Assembly: GCA_001644045.1 (NCBI GenBank)
Contig: LUUF01000096.1
Span: 1 to 41,399 of the forward strand
Reading direction: 5' to 3'
Length of the DNA: 41,399 nt
Source of the DNA: Methylomonas methanica
Lineage (GTDB): Bacteria > Pseudomonadota > Gammaproteobacteria > Methylococcales > Methylomonadaceae
This document shows, piece by piece, positions 29,314 through 38,670 of the stretch. Below the pieces are notes generated by a model, which was not told the DNA's origin, did no database searches, and saw nothing but the letters and a program-made list of their open reading frames with translations. How positions within the stretch are numbered: the first letter of the stretch is position 1; every line of letters begins with the position of its first letter. A program made the position numbers and the translations under genes.

Positions 29314-32232
29314 ATGCAAAAGCAAAATGCGTTGCGCGACGACATTGCCCCAAGCGCCGGATCCGAATTAGCGGATTACGACGAATCGGCGTTCGAACTG
29401 GATACCCCCAGCGCCAGCCAAATCCTCAGCGATCGCTTAGCCGATACTCACGGCGACGACAAAGAATTGCGCAGCTCGATACGCTTGCTGGGTTCGATAT
29501 TAACAAAAGTCCTGGCCGCGCAGGCCAAGCCTGAGGTCGCTACCGCCGTCACGCAGTTGCAACGCAAGTTCTCCAGCTTGATGCGAGAAGGCAGCGCCAA
29601 CCGCCGCCGCCAATTCATCAAGATTCTGGAAGATCTGGATGCGGAAGAAATAGGCGAAGTGGTACGGGTGTTTAACGGCTATTTCAGCCTGATCAATATC
29701 GCCGAAGAATCGCATAATCTGAATCTGCGCCGGCAAAATCAGACCGGTCGCTATTGGCCAGGCTCGTTTCACGATACGCTGATCAAATTGCGCGACAGCG
29801 GCGTCAACGCGGACAAACTACAGATTTTGCTGGATGAAATGCTGTATTTGCCGGTGATGACCGCCCACCCCACCGAAGCCAAACGCCGTACCGTGAAAAG
29901 CGCGTTACGTAACGTGTTCCTCAGTCAGGAAGCCCTGGACGATCCGCGCCTCCGCAGCCAACAGCGCGGCGAAGCGCTGGACAAGCTGCAAGCGCAGATT
30001 CAACTGCTATTGAAAACCGACGAAGTCCGCGCCCGCAAACTGGGCGTGGCCGACGAGATCGACGCCGGCCTGTTTTACTTTTCCTTGTCGCTGTTTCAGG
30101 CCACTACCCTGGTTTACCGGAACTTGCAACGCGCGCTCAGCGATGTATTCGGCGCCGACGTCGCCAGTCAAATCAGCGTACCCAGCTTCCTACGTTTCGG
30201 TTCGTGGATAGGCGGCGACCGCGACGGCAATCCGAATGTAAAGCCGGAAACCACCGAACTGGCCTTGCGCATGCAGGCGCAAACCATCATGCAGGAGTAT
30301 CTGGCAAGCCTGGATCAATTACGCGGCCAGTTGTCGCATTCGTATGGCCTTTGTGAATTGGCGACCGAATTCCTTGACAGCCTGTACGCCGACCGCACCA
30401 TGCTGGGCGCGGCGGTAGCGGACTTGGAAAAACCGTATTTGCAGGAACCTTACCGGCACAAACTGATATTGATGAAATACCGCATGCAATGCACCTTGCA
30501 CCGGGTTCAACAACAATTGCGCGGCGAACCGGAACAAGCCAATCGCCACGCTTATGCCAGCGTGGAAGAGTTTTTGCTGGATCTGCGCCTGATCGATGCT
30601 TCCTTGCGCGGCCATGGCGACGCCAACATCGCCGAGTTGGAACTGGCCGATCTGATCCGGCTGGCCGACGTGTTCGACTTTCACTTGATGCAACTCGACG
30701 TCCGGCAAGAATCGACCCGCCACAGCGAAGCCGTCGCGGAAATTCTGACGGCGGCACTGAATATTGACTATCTGGCGCTGGACGAGGCGCAACGCATCGC
30801 ATTACTGGCCGAGGCTATCGCCGCACCGGGCGGTTTGATGTTCGACGCCGCCGCGCTAACGCCGGCCAACCGCGAAACGCTGGAATTATTTACCGTGATG
30901 GCGAAAATGCGCCGGGAAATCGGCCCGAATTGCTTTGGCAAATACGTAATATCCATGACCCATTCCGCCAGCCATGTGCTGGAAGTCTTGCTGCTGGCGG
31001 CGCAAGCCGGCTTGGTCGGCAAGATTGGCGGACATTGGCATTGCCATATCGGCGTCAGCCCCTTGTTCGAAACTATCGACGACTTGAACCGCATTTCCGA
31101 TGTGCTCACCCAACTGTTCGATACCGATTGCTATCGGGAACTGTTGCGAGTCAGCGACGACCGCCAGGAAATCATGCTGGGCTATTCGGATTCCTGCAAG
31201 GACGGCGGTATCCTGGCGTCGGCCTGGGGCTTATCGCGCGCGCAACGGGAAATCATCGCGATCAGCGAGCGTTACGGCTTGAAATGCCGCTTATTTCACG
31301 GCCGTGGCGGCACCGTCGGTCGCGGCGGCGGTCCGACTCACGAAGCGATCCTGGCGCAGCCGCCCGATACCGTGCGCGGCCAGATCAAATTTACCGAGCA
31401 AGGCGAAGTGTTGTTTTACCGGTATAACAATATGGAAACTGCGGTCTACGAATTGACCATGGGCGTCACCGGCTTGCTGAAAGCCAGCGTCAGCCTGGTG
31501 CAAGCCATCCCGGCAGATCGCGCGGAAGATTTGGCGGTGATGGACGAATTGGCGCGGATCGGCGAACAAAGTTACCGCGAGCTGACCGAACGCACACCCG
31601 GCTTTTTGGACTATTTCTACGAAGCCACTCCGGTGGGCGAAATTGGCGGCTTGAATATCGGTTCGCGGCCCTCGCATCGCAAAAAATTGGATCGTTCGAA
31701 AAACTCGGTGCGGGCGATTGCCTGGGTGTTCGCCTGGGCGCAATCACGGCAGACTTTTCCGGCTTGGTACGGCATCGGTTTCAGTCTGGCCAGCTGGTGC
31801 GCCGGCAAACCGGAGCGCCTGGAAACGTTGCGCAGGATGTATAACGACTGGCCGTTTTTCCGCAACCTGCTCAGCAACGCGCAAATGGCGCTGAGTAAAT
31901 CGGACATGAACATTGCCCGCGAATACGCGCAATTGTGCAACGATCCGGAAACCGGCAAACGGGTTTACAACATGATAGCCGGCGAGCATCAGCGTTGCGT
32001 GGAGTGGATCTTGGAGATAACCAACGCCGACCGCTTGCTCGCGGAAAACCCGGCGTTGGCGGCATCCTTGCAACGCCGCGATGCGTATCTGGGTCCGTTG
32101 AATTACCTGCAGGTGTTTTTGATCCGGCGGCTGCGGGAGATTAATGCCGAGAATGCGGCGGAAAGCCCGTGGATGAAACCCTTATTGCGCAGTATCAATG
32201 CGATTGCCGCGGGCATGCGCAATACCGGCTAA
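29314..32232 (+). CDS. ppc: Phosphoenolpyruvate carboxylase
   Basis: Fixes bicarbonate onto PEP to give oxaloacetate, topping up the TCA cycle and, in C1 users, feeding the serine cycle. 972 residues, about 90 longer than E. coli PEPC, with some of the excess in a 50-residue N-terminal leader (through DTHGDDK). Catalytic His185 is in VMTAHPTEAKRR. FGSWIGGDRDGNPNVKPE is the substrate loop, the glycine-rich loop FHGRGGTVGRGGGPTHEAI carries the second catalytic region, and the C-terminus ends in AAGMRNTG as in E. coli. The final glycine and allosteric Arg/Lys regions are present, so acetyl-CoA or aspartate control is plausible. Confidence 0.97.
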   Translation: MQKQNALRDDIAPSAGSELADYDESAFELDTPSASQILSDRLADTHGDDKELRSSIRLLGSILTKVLAAQAKPEVATAVTQLQRKFSSLMREGSANRRRQFIKILEDLDAEEIGEVVRVFNGYFSLINIAEESHNLNLRRQNQTGRYWPGSFHDTLIKLRDSGVNADKLQILLDEMLYLPVMTAHPTEAKRRTVKSALRNVFLSQEALDDPRLRSQQRGEALDKLQAQIQLLLKTDEVRARKLGVADEIDAGLFYFSLSLFQATTLVYRNLQRALSDVFGADVASQISVPSFLRFGSWIGGDRDGNPNVKPETTELALRMQAQTIMQEYLASLDQLRGQLSHSYGLCELATEFLDSLYADRTMLGAAVADLEKPYLQEPYRHKLILMKYRMQCTLHRVQQQLRGEPEQANRHAYASVEEFLLDLRLIDASLRGHGDANIAELELADLIRLADVFDFHLMQLDVRQESTRHSEAVAEILTAALNIDYLALDEAQRIALLAEAIAAPGGLMFDAAALTPANRETLELFTVMAKMRREIGPNCFGKYVISMTHSASHVLEVLLLAAQAGLVGKIGGHWHCHIGVSPLFETIDDLNRISDVLTQLFDTDCYRELLRVSDDRQEIMLGYSDSCKDGGILASAWGLSRAQREIIAISERYGLKCRLFHGRGGTVGRGGGPTHEAILAQPPDTVRGQIKFTEQGEVLFYRYNNMETAVYELTMGVTGLLKASVSLVQAIPADRAEDLAVMDELARIGEQSYRELTERTPGFLDYFYEATPVGEIGGLNIGSRPSHRKKLDRSKNSVRAIAWVFAWAQSRQTFPAWYGIGFSLASWCAGKPERLETLRRMYNDWPFFRNLLSNAQMALSKSDMNIAREYAQLCNDPETGKRVYNMIAGEHQRCVEWILEITNADRLLAENPALAASLQRRDAYLGPLNYLQVFLIRRLREINAENAAESPWMKPLLRSINAIAAGMRNTG

Positions 32233-32254
32233 GGTCTGGAACATAGCCAGACCT
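32232..32254 (+). terminator. Hairpin at the ppc stop codon
   Basis: AGGTCTGG (32232-32239) and CCAGACCT (32247-32254) form a perfect eight-base stem with a seven-base loop, starting on the last base of the ppc TAA. No T tract follows, so it may protect the mRNA end rather than terminate. Confidence 0.4.
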
Positions 32255-32377
32255 AGCGGGAGCGGATTGACGAGTAACTGTCGGATGCTTGATAGATAGA
32301 ACATCGCAAACAGAATGCGCCCTTCTTCAAAAACGGGGAAGGAGCTTTTTCGCCAGACTCTAAAAGGGAGGGGAACT

Positions 32378-32818
32378 ATGCAAAAAGCTTTCGCATTGCC
32401 GAATTGGTTAAGATTTGGCGTGAGCAAAACCTGGTCGCTGCTATTGAAAAATAAGCCGACCATGGCGGCCTTTTCAGCTCTGATCTTGGTCCTTTTTGGG
32501 GACACGCTGCTGCCGTTTCTCTGGCACATCCTGCATCTCGCTATCGAAGTCATAGAGATGATGGCCGAGCATTTTCTGGAGCACGTGTTCGGCGTAACGC
32601 CGCGTCAGGCCGAATTCATCGTGTTTTGGACCGGTCTGACTGCGCTAGGCATTGTGGCTTGGCGTATATCCTATAAAGCGTATCTCATCATCATGAGTAC
32701 CTGCGAAGCGGCCTGGCAAAGCTGGTGCGAGAAAGCCGGACCGGCCAAATTAATCGCCACGCTTAAGCTGACGTTTTTGCTTACCATACTCGGCAAAACC
32801 ATGCTGTTATTCGTTTAA
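32378..32818 (+). CDS. Small membrane protein, first gene of secretion operon
   Basis: 146 residues of unknown function. Start at ATG 32378 with GGGAGGGG directly upstream; the frame from 32315 is not needed. Predicted membrane helices by eye: about 29-52 (PTMAAFSALILVLFGDTLLP and on), 84-102 (FIVFWTGLTALGIVAWRIS) and 131-146 (LTFLLTILGKTMLLFV). An amphipathic segment rich in Glu, His and Met (EVIEMMAEHFLEHVFG) lies between the first two. It precedes the ABC protein by 21 bp on the same strand, so it probably belongs to the same membrane complex. I do not recognise a family. Confidence 0.7.
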   Translation: MQKAFALPNWLRFGVSKTWSLLLKNKPTMAAFSALILVLFGDTLLPFLWHILHLAIEVIEMMAEHFLEHVFGVTPRQAEFIVFWTGLTALGIVAWRISYKAYLIIMSTCEAAWQSWCEKAGPAKLIATLKLTFLLTILGKTMLLFV

Positions 32819-32839
32819 ACCGATAGGATTTCGTTACGT

Positions 32840-34933
32840 ATGAGCACCGCCACCGGATTCAAGGAACACCCACACAGAAAGCAATCGACGCAGACCCTGC
32901 TGACGTTTTTATTCGGTCTGCTGGAAATGCGCAATCAAGCTCAGGGCATTGCGGAGCGCTTGATAGAGTCAACTGGCGACGATAGCCAAGCAACGCTAGT
33001 CGCTATCGGCGACCATTTGGGCTTAAACATGGAGAGCGTGTTGCTCACCCCGACAGCCGCCGCGAATGCCTCCGCACCGCAAACGCCATTGCTGACCAGC
33101 CTGTCCGACGGCTGCGGCTGGATAGTGTTATGCGGCTTTCGCGGCGGCAAAGTCAGAGCGGCCTTGGCCCAGGGCGAGGTCATCGAAGAGCGCTATGTCA
33201 AACCCGCTGACGTCGGCAAATTACTTGGCCGCTCCGATGCTGCCATTAGCGATTGGCTATTGGTGCAAGCCCAAGCGCCGCTTGAGAATGCCGTCAGCCA
33301 CGATCATCACGCGCACATGCCGCCATTCAGGCGCTTACTGGAATTATTGCGCGCCGATCGCAACGACCTCTGGCTGTTGCTGGGTTTGGCCCTGGGCTCG
33401 GGATTGCTGGCGCTGGCTTCGCCGGTCGCGGTACAAGCACTGGTCAATACCGTGGCGATGGGCGGCATGGGCCAGCCTTTATTGGTGTTGGCGACCATCC
33501 TGTTTTTCTTTCTAAGCTTCGCCGGCGCGGTCTATGTGTTGGAGTCCTATCTGGTGGAAATCGTGCAGCGGCGGATTTTCGTGCGTCTGGCTACCGACCT
33601 GGCCTATCGCTTGCCCAGGGTACGCAGCGATGCGTACGACAAGCAACACGGTGCTGAACTGGTGAACCGCTTTTTCGATGTACTGACATTGCAAAAAGCC
33701 GGCTCGTCGTTGCTGCTGGACGGCCTGAGTACGGTGGTGCAAACCTGCGTCGGCCTGATCATGCTGGCCTTCTATCACCCTTTCCTGCTGGCATTCGATG
33801 TGGTTTTGCTGTTGGCTATCAGCGCGATTGTATTTTTATTGGGACGCGGCGCGGTCGCGACGGCGATTCAGGAATCGATCAGCAAATACGCCTTGGTGGC
33901 CTGGCTAGAAAGCGTTGCCGGCAATATCCAGACGTTTAAATTCGGCAACGGCGCGGCGATGGCCGCCAGCCGCACCGACCAACTGGCGCTGGATTATTTA
34001 GCCGCCAAACGCCAGCATTACCGAGTGATATTGGGCCAAGTAATAGGCTCGGTCGCGTTGTATGCCATCGCCAGCACGGCCTTGCTGGCCATCGGCGGCT
34101 ATTTGGTCATAGACGGCCACTTAACCCTGGGACAATTGGTCGCGGCCGAACTGATCGTATCGTCGGCTTTACTGGCATTGATCAAATTCGGTAAACATCT
34201 GGAAGGTTTCTACGACCTGATGGCCGGCACCGACAAAATCGGTCATTTATTGGATTTGCCTCTGGAAGAATCGGCCGAGCTGAATGCTGAATTTAACGGC
34301 CCCGCGTCCTTAGTGGTAAACAAGCTGGAATTTAGCTTCGGCGCGCAGCGGCCATTGTTTTCCAATTTTTCCTTACAAATCCAGCCAGCCGAAAAAGTCG
34401 CGATTTTAGGCGGCCCCGGCAGCGGCAAAACGGCCCTGGCCATGCTAATAAGCGGTATGCGCCAAGCAAAAACGGGACAGATACAAATCAACGGCCAGGA
34501 TTTGGATAGTCTGCGCCTGAGCGTTTTGCGGCAACACATCGCGGTGGCAAGCCGACTTGAGATTTTTCACGACAGCGTATTGGAGAATGTCAGGCTGGGC
34601 GATGCCAACTTGAGCCTTGCCGATGTCGAGCAGGTGCTAGCCAAAGTCGGCTTGACTGAAATAGCGTTGGATACGGTGCTCAGTCCCGGCGGCTCGCCGC
34701 TTGCAAATAGTCAAGCCATACAAGTCATGCTGGCCAGAGCCATCGCCGCCCGGCCAGCCTTGTTGATTGTGGATGGCGTACTCGATGCGTTGGATAACGA
34801 GTTACTACAGCAATTGACGCCGGCTTTATTTGCCAAGGACGCCCCTTGGACGCTGTTACTGCTAACCGGCTCAACCGAGGTAGCCGCACTTTGCCAACGC
34901 ACGATTCGCTTGCCGGGAGCAACCCATGACTGA
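32840..34933 (+). CDS. Type I secretion-like ABC protein with degenerate ATPase site
   Basis: 697 residues. A 150-residue N-terminal domain (with SDGCGWIVLCGFRGGKVRAAL, like a C39-type domain that lost its cysteine protease) precedes a six-helix membrane domain at about 175-460 and a nucleotide-binding domain from about 485. The Walker A is good: GGPGSGKT at 524-531 with Lys530. The other motifs are not: the Q-loop Gln is Ser571 (IAVASRLEIF), the signature LSGGQ is LANSQ (621-625), the Walker B glutamate is Gly646 (LLIVDGVLDALD), and the H-loop His is Gly677 (LLTGSTEV). It may bind but hardly hydrolyse ATP unless it pairs with another subunit. The HlyD gene starts within its last eight bases. 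Confidence 0.9.
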   Translation: MSTATGFKEHPHRKQSTQTLLTFLFGLLEMRNQAQGIAERLIESTGDDSQATLVAIGDHLGLNMESVLLTPTAAANASAPQTPLLTSLSDGCGWIVLCGFRGGKVRAALAQGEVIEERYVKPADVGKLLGRSDAAISDWLLVQAQAPLENAVSHDHHAHMPPFRRLLELLRADRNDLWLLLGLALGSGLLALASPVAVQALVNTVAMGGMGQPLLVLATILFFFLSFAGAVYVLESYLVEIVQRRIFVRLATDLAYRLPRVRSDAYDKQHGAELVNRFFDVLTLQKAGSSLLLDGLSTVVQTCVGLIMLAFYHPFLLAFDVVLLLAISAIVFLLGRGAVATAIQESISKYALVAWLESVAGNIQTFKFGNGAAMAASRTDQLALDYLAAKRQHYRVILGQVIGSVALYAIASTALLAIGGYLVIDGHLTLGQLVAAELIVSSALLALIKFGKHLEGFYDLMAGTDKIGHLLDLPLEESAELNAEFNGPASLVVNKLEFSFGAQRPLFSNFSLQIQPAEKVAILGGPGSGKTALAMLISGMRQAKTGQIQINGQDLDSLRLSVLRQHIAVASRLEIFHDSVLENVRLGDANLSLADVEQVLAKVGLTEIALDTVLSPGGSPLANSQAIQVMLARAIAARPALLIVDGVLDALDNELLQQLTPALFAKDAPWTLLLLTGSTEVAALCQRTIRLPGATHD

Positions 34934-36236
34934 GTTACATATCAGGCTGTCCGCGCTGTCGGCAGCGCACACCCCACGCCTGGTCAGCGGTTTATCCAGA
35001 GCTTGCGTCTGCTTATTCCTGTTAACGCCGCCGGCTCTGCTGTTAACGCCCTGGCAGCAAAACATCAATGGCAGCGGCCGGGTCTCGGCTTTCGCGCCAC
35101 TCGAACGCCAACAGAATATAGATGCTCCGGTTTCCGGTCGCATCGTCAGTTGGAATGCTAAAGAAGGCAGCAAAGTTAAGGCCGGCGATTTGTTGATGGA
35201 AATCACCGACGTCGACCCGGAATTGCTGGAACGCTTGCAACAACAACGTGCGGCGGCTGCCGCTAAATTAGCTGCCAAGGAAGACGAATTGCGGGCTTAC
35301 CGTCTGCAAATCGACAACTTGATCGCCACCCGCGATTTGCAAGTGGCTACCGCGCAATACCGGCAGGATGTAGCCCGGCAACGCGCGCGCTCGGCCAGCG
35401 AAGCCATAGCCTCGGCGCGGGCCACGCTGGAAACCGCCAGTGTGCAAACCCAGCGCCTGCAACGCTTGATCGGCGACGGCCTGGTGTCGCAACGTGACTA
35501 CGAAGTGGCGCAACGCGACGGCATCGTCGCGCAACGCAGTTTAAACAGTGCGCAAGCCAGTCTGGAAGGCGCTTTGGCCGAACAACGCGCCGCCGAAGCG
35601 GAAATCGGCCGGATTCGCGCCGATGCCCAGGCACGCATCGACTCGGCGACGGCCTCGGCCAACAAGACCCAAAGCGAACTGGAAGACAGTCGCAGCAGTT
35701 TGCTGAAAAGCGAAGTGGATGTCTCCCGGCAACAATCGCAACAAATCAAAGCGCCGCGCGACGGCAGCATTCTCAGGCTGCTGGCCAATCCGCAGAGCGA
35801 CATCGTCAGACAAGGCGATCCGCTGCTGGTATTGGTGCCGGACATGGATGTGAAGGCGGTGGAACTGTGGGTGGACGGCAACGATGCAGTATTGATCACC
35901 CCCGGCCGGCATGCGCGTCTGCAATTCGAAGGCTGGCCGGCCCTGCAATTCGCCGGCTGGCCGGAAGTGGCCGTCGGCACCTTCGGCGGTTTGGTGGCCT
36001 TTGTGGATTCCACTGACGACGGCAAGGGTAAATTCCGGGTACTGATCGTGCCCGATCCCAACGACCGGCCCTGGCCGGCCGAACGCTTCGCCCGCCAAGG
36101 CGTGCGGGTGAAAGGCTGGGTCTTGCTGAATCGGGTGACGATGGCTTACGAACTGTGGCGCCAACTGAATGCGTTTCCGCCGCAAATGACCACGGAAGCA
36201 CCGGCTACCGATATTGTCCGGCAAAAATTGAAATAA
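34926..36236 (+). CDS. HlyD-family membrane fusion protein
   Basis: 436-residue periplasmic adaptor that bridges an inner-membrane transporter and a TolC-type channel. N-terminal membrane anchor at about 22-42 (SRACVCLFLLTPPALLLTPW). First half of the lipoyl domain: QQNIDAPVSGRIVSWNAKEGSKVKAGDLLMEI at about 60-95. A long Ala/Gln/Arg-rich coiled-coil hairpin spans about 100-265, then the second lipoyl half (IKAPRDGSILRLLANPQSDIVRQGDPLLVLVP) and a beta-barrel domain. ATG overlaps the ABC gene by eight bases and the TolC-type gene follows after six bases, so the three form one transcript and presumably one complex. Confidence 0.93.
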   Translation: MTELHIRLSALSAAHTPRLVSGLSRACVCLFLLTPPALLLTPWQQNINGSGRVSAFAPLERQQNIDAPVSGRIVSWNAKEGSKVKAGDLLMEITDVDPELLERLQQQRAAAAAKLAAKEDELRAYRLQIDNLIATRDLQVATAQYRQDVARQRARSASEAIASARATLETASVQTQRLQRLIGDGLVSQRDYEVAQRDGIVAQRSLNSAQASLEGALAEQRAAEAEIGRIRADAQARIDSATASANKTQSELEDSRSSLLKSEVDVSRQQSQQIKAPRDGSILRLLANPQSDIVRQGDPLLVLVPDMDVKAVELWVDGNDAVLITPGRHARLQFEGWPALQFAGWPEVAVGTFGGLVAFVDSTDDGKGKFRVLIVPDPNDRPWPAERFARQGVRVKGWVLLNRVTMAYELWRQLNAFPPQMTTEAPATDIVRQKLK

Positions 36237-36242
36237 TCGCTT

Positions 36243-38054
36243 ATGAAACGCTTAGCATCCAGTCAACGCAAATCAGGGACTCCGGCCAAGCAATGGCAAG
36301 CCTGCGGGCGGCGTATTGGCACGATTTTGCTGATACCCTTGCTGGTTAGTTGCGGCCACTATCTTGATACCAGCCCGGACCGCAAGCTGGTGAAGCGCGT
36401 CGAAGAGCGCCTGAAACCCGATGAAGGGTTGCCTCTGCCGGCCATCTCGCAGCTGCCGCCGCAAACCGTAGAGCAGGCCTTACCCAAGTTTAAGGAAGGC
36501 CGGCCCAAATCGGCGACCACCCTGCCCCCACCCAGCGCAACGAAACCGGAATTGCCCAAAGCAGCGCCCGAAGCCAGCAAGCAATTGTCGATCGCGGCGG
36601 TGCGCAGCATGGCGTTGGAAAACAATCTGGATCTGAAAATCGCCCAGGCCGATCCGAAAATTGCCGCCACTGCGGTTAGCGAAGAAGAAGCCAAGTTCGA
36701 CGATTTGATCTTTGCCAAGGCCAAATACGGTAAGAAAAACACCCCGGCGCAAAATCTAGATGTCGTCAGTTTCACCCCGGTCGATCCCAACTCGACGCTA
36801 AAAAACGAAGTCGACAAACTCACCGCCGTACCGCAGGAAACCGAAATTCTGGATATGGAGGCCGGCATCGTGATCCCCTTACGTACCGGCGCAAAAGTGA
36901 CCGTCAGTTCGCCGTTCGACGGCAAGCGCCAGTTTCGCGGCGTCGCGTCAGACCAGTATCAGAATGCGCTGCGGTTTTCCATCAGCCAGCCCTTGCTGCG
37001 CGACGCCGGCATTTCCAACAACGTGGCCGGGATCCGCATCGCCCGCTACGAACAACAAGCCGTAGATGTGAAGACCCGCCTGCAGGCGATTCGCGTGTTG
37101 GCGATGGTGGAGCGGGCGTATTGGAGTTTGTATGTGGCCTGGGGCGAATTGGACATGCGCCGCCAGCAATACGAAAATGCGGCCAATAACCTGAGCATGG
37201 TGAAAAAACGCGTCGCGGAAGGTTTGACCGCCAACGTGGAAATCAACCGCGCCGAAATCGGCGTAGCCGAACGCCTGGAATCGCTGATCATCGCCGAAAC
37301 CAGCTTAAAAACCCGTCAGCGCCAGCTGAAATTATTATTGAACGCCCCCGGTCTGGACCTGGACTCGCAAACCCTGCTGATCCCCGACACCTCGCCAACG
37401 CTGCTGGAGTTTAATCTGGACCGTGAACAACTAGCCCAACGCGCCTTAGACGGCCGTCTGGAGTTGCTGGAGCTGGAATTAAAGCTGGCCGCCGATCTGA
37501 CCAAGATCGATTATCTCAGCAATCAAACGCTGCCGATGTTCATGCTGGATTACAACTACGCCGCGCTGGGCCGGGACACGTCATCCTACGGCGGCGCCTT
37601 CGATCAGACCTTGAGCGGCAATTATTCGGATTGGTCGGTGGGCGTTCGTATGGAAATCCCGCTCAGCAACGAACTGCGCCGGGCGCGTCTAGACCGGGCC
37701 GTGCAAGAGCGTATGCAGCGTCTGACCACGCAACAACTGCGTGAACTGAGCGTGCGCCGGGAAATCTATGATGCCTTGGATCAAATGAGTCAAAACTGGC
37801 AACGCATTTTGGCCACCCGCCAAAACGTGGTGCTGGCCGGCCTGAATTACGATGCCGAACTGAAACAATTTAAGGAAGGCCTGCGCACGATGACCGAAGT
37901 GCTGGAAACCCTAACTCGCCTTGGTGAGGCGCAACTGCGCGAGGTGCGCGCCATCGGCGACTATCAAGTGTCGATGATAGACCTGGCGTTTGCCACTGGG
38001 ACTTTGCTCGGGCACAGTCGAGTCGACTTGGGCCTGAATGCTAACGCTCAGTAA
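36243..38054 (+). CDS. TolC-family outer membrane lipoprotein channel
   Basis: 603 residues of the outer-membrane-factor family, forming the exit duct of tripartite exporters. The N-terminus has a lipoprotein signal: basic start, hydrophobic TILLIPLLV and lipobox LVSC with Cys37. A Pro/Lys-rich stretch of about 70 residues (to TLPPPSATKPELPKAAPE) precedes the usual first repeat (SIAAVRSMALENNLDLKIAQADPKI). Two OEP-type repeats follow (ENAANNLSMVKKRVAEGLTANVEINRAEIGVAE near 325, and FKEGLRTMTEVLETLTRLGEAQL near 560). Six bases after the HlyD gene. A strong hairpin follows the stop. Confidence 0.92.
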   Translation: MKRLASSQRKSGTPAKQWQACGRRIGTILLIPLLVSCGHYLDTSPDRKLVKRVEERLKPDEGLPLPAISQLPPQTVEQALPKFKEGRPKSATTLPPPSATKPELPKAAPEASKQLSIAAVRSMALENNLDLKIAQADPKIAATAVSEEEAKFDDLIFAKAKYGKKNTPAQNLDVVSFTPVDPNSTLKNEVDKLTAVPQETEILDMEAGIVIPLRTGAKVTVSSPFDGKRQFRGVASDQYQNALRFSISQPLLRDAGISNNVAGIRIARYEQQAVDVKTRLQAIRVLAMVERAYWSLYVAWGELDMRRQQYENAANNLSMVKKRVAEGLTANVEINRAEIGVAERLESLIIAETSLKTRQRQLKLLLNAPGLDLDSQTLLIPDTSPTLLEFNLDREQLAQRALDGRLELLELELKLAADLTKIDYLSNQTLPMFMLDYNYAALGRDTSSYGGAFDQTLSGNYSDWSVGVRMEIPLSNELRRARLDRAVQERMQRLTTQQLRELSVRREIYDALDQMSQNWQRILATRQNVVLAGLNYDAELKQFKEGLRTMTEVLETLTRLGEAQLREVRAIGDYQVSMIDLAFATGTLLGHSRVDLGLNANAQ

Positions 38055-38078
38055 GATCGACAGTGAAATGCGGTGGAT

Positions 38079-38111
38079 GTAAGCGATAAAAGTAGCGCGT
38101 TTATCGCTTAC
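38079..38111. terminator. Bidirectional hairpin between convergent genes
   Basis: Perfect 12-base stem GTAAGCGATAAA (38079-38090) / TTTATCGCTTAC (38100-38111) with a nine-base loop, between the convergent TolC-type and slyD-like genes. The T content lies inside the stem in both directions, so termination strength is uncertain, but the placement fits a shared terminator. Confidence 0.6.
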
Positions 38112-38135
38112 TGACTTGCGGCTAAGGACCGGCTA

Positions 38136-38612
38136 CTAGTGATGGCAACCTGAGCCATGGATATGGCCATGCGCGACTTCATCGGCTGTAGCCGGTCTGA
38201 CGTCAATAACCTCCACGTCAAACGTCAAGTCTTCGCCAGCCAAGGGGTGATTGCCGTCGATGGTGACATCGTCGCCGTCTATTTCAACAATGGTGATAAT
38301 GCCTGGGCCGTGGCTCACATCGGCATGAAACTGCATACCAATATCGATATCCATACCGTCGAACATTTTTTTGGAGACAACCTGGATCATTTCTTCGGAC
38401 ACTTCGCCGTAAGCCTGATCGGCGGCTATGGTGACGTTGAATTTATCGCCGGCTTGCTTACCGTGTAAAGCCGCTTCCAAACCCGCAATAATGTTGCCCG
38501 CGCCATGCAAATACAACAAGGGCTCTTCGCCTCTGGAACTATCCAGCTGCTCACCGTCTTGGTTGGTTAAGGTATAATGGATGGAAACAGCCGTTTTGTC
38601 TGTGATTTGCAT
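38136..38612 (-). CDS. FKBP-type peptidyl-prolyl isomerase, SlyD-like
   Basis: Cytoplasmic prolyl isomerase/chaperone of the SlyD group. Start at ATG 38612 (MQITDKTAVSIHYTLTNQDG), giving 158 residues; the longer reading from 38717 crosses the divergent greB promoter. FKBP halves flank an inserted IF chaperone domain: ...EEPLLYLHGAGNIIAGLEAALHGKQAGD, then AYGEVSEEMIQVVSKKMFDGMDIDIGMQFHA, then VTIDGNHPLAGEDLTFDVEVIDVRPAT. The short C-terminus HGHIHGSGCHH is a reduced version of SlyD's metal-binding tail and may bind nickel or zinc. Convergent with the secretion operon and divergent from the broken greB. Confidence 0.93.
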   Translation of the reverse strand: MQITDKTAVSIHYTLTNQDGEQLDSSRGEEPLLYLHGAGNIIAGLEAALHGKQAGDKFNVTIAADQAYGEVSEEMIQVVSKKMFDGMDIDIGMQFHADVSHGPGIITIVEIDGDDVTIDGNHPLAGEDLTFDVEVIDVRPATADEVAHGHIHGSGCHH

Positions 38613-38670
38613 AAGCGTCTTCGCTGGATGAAAAAAAGCCGACATCATATAACCTTTTCCCCGAAAAAAC

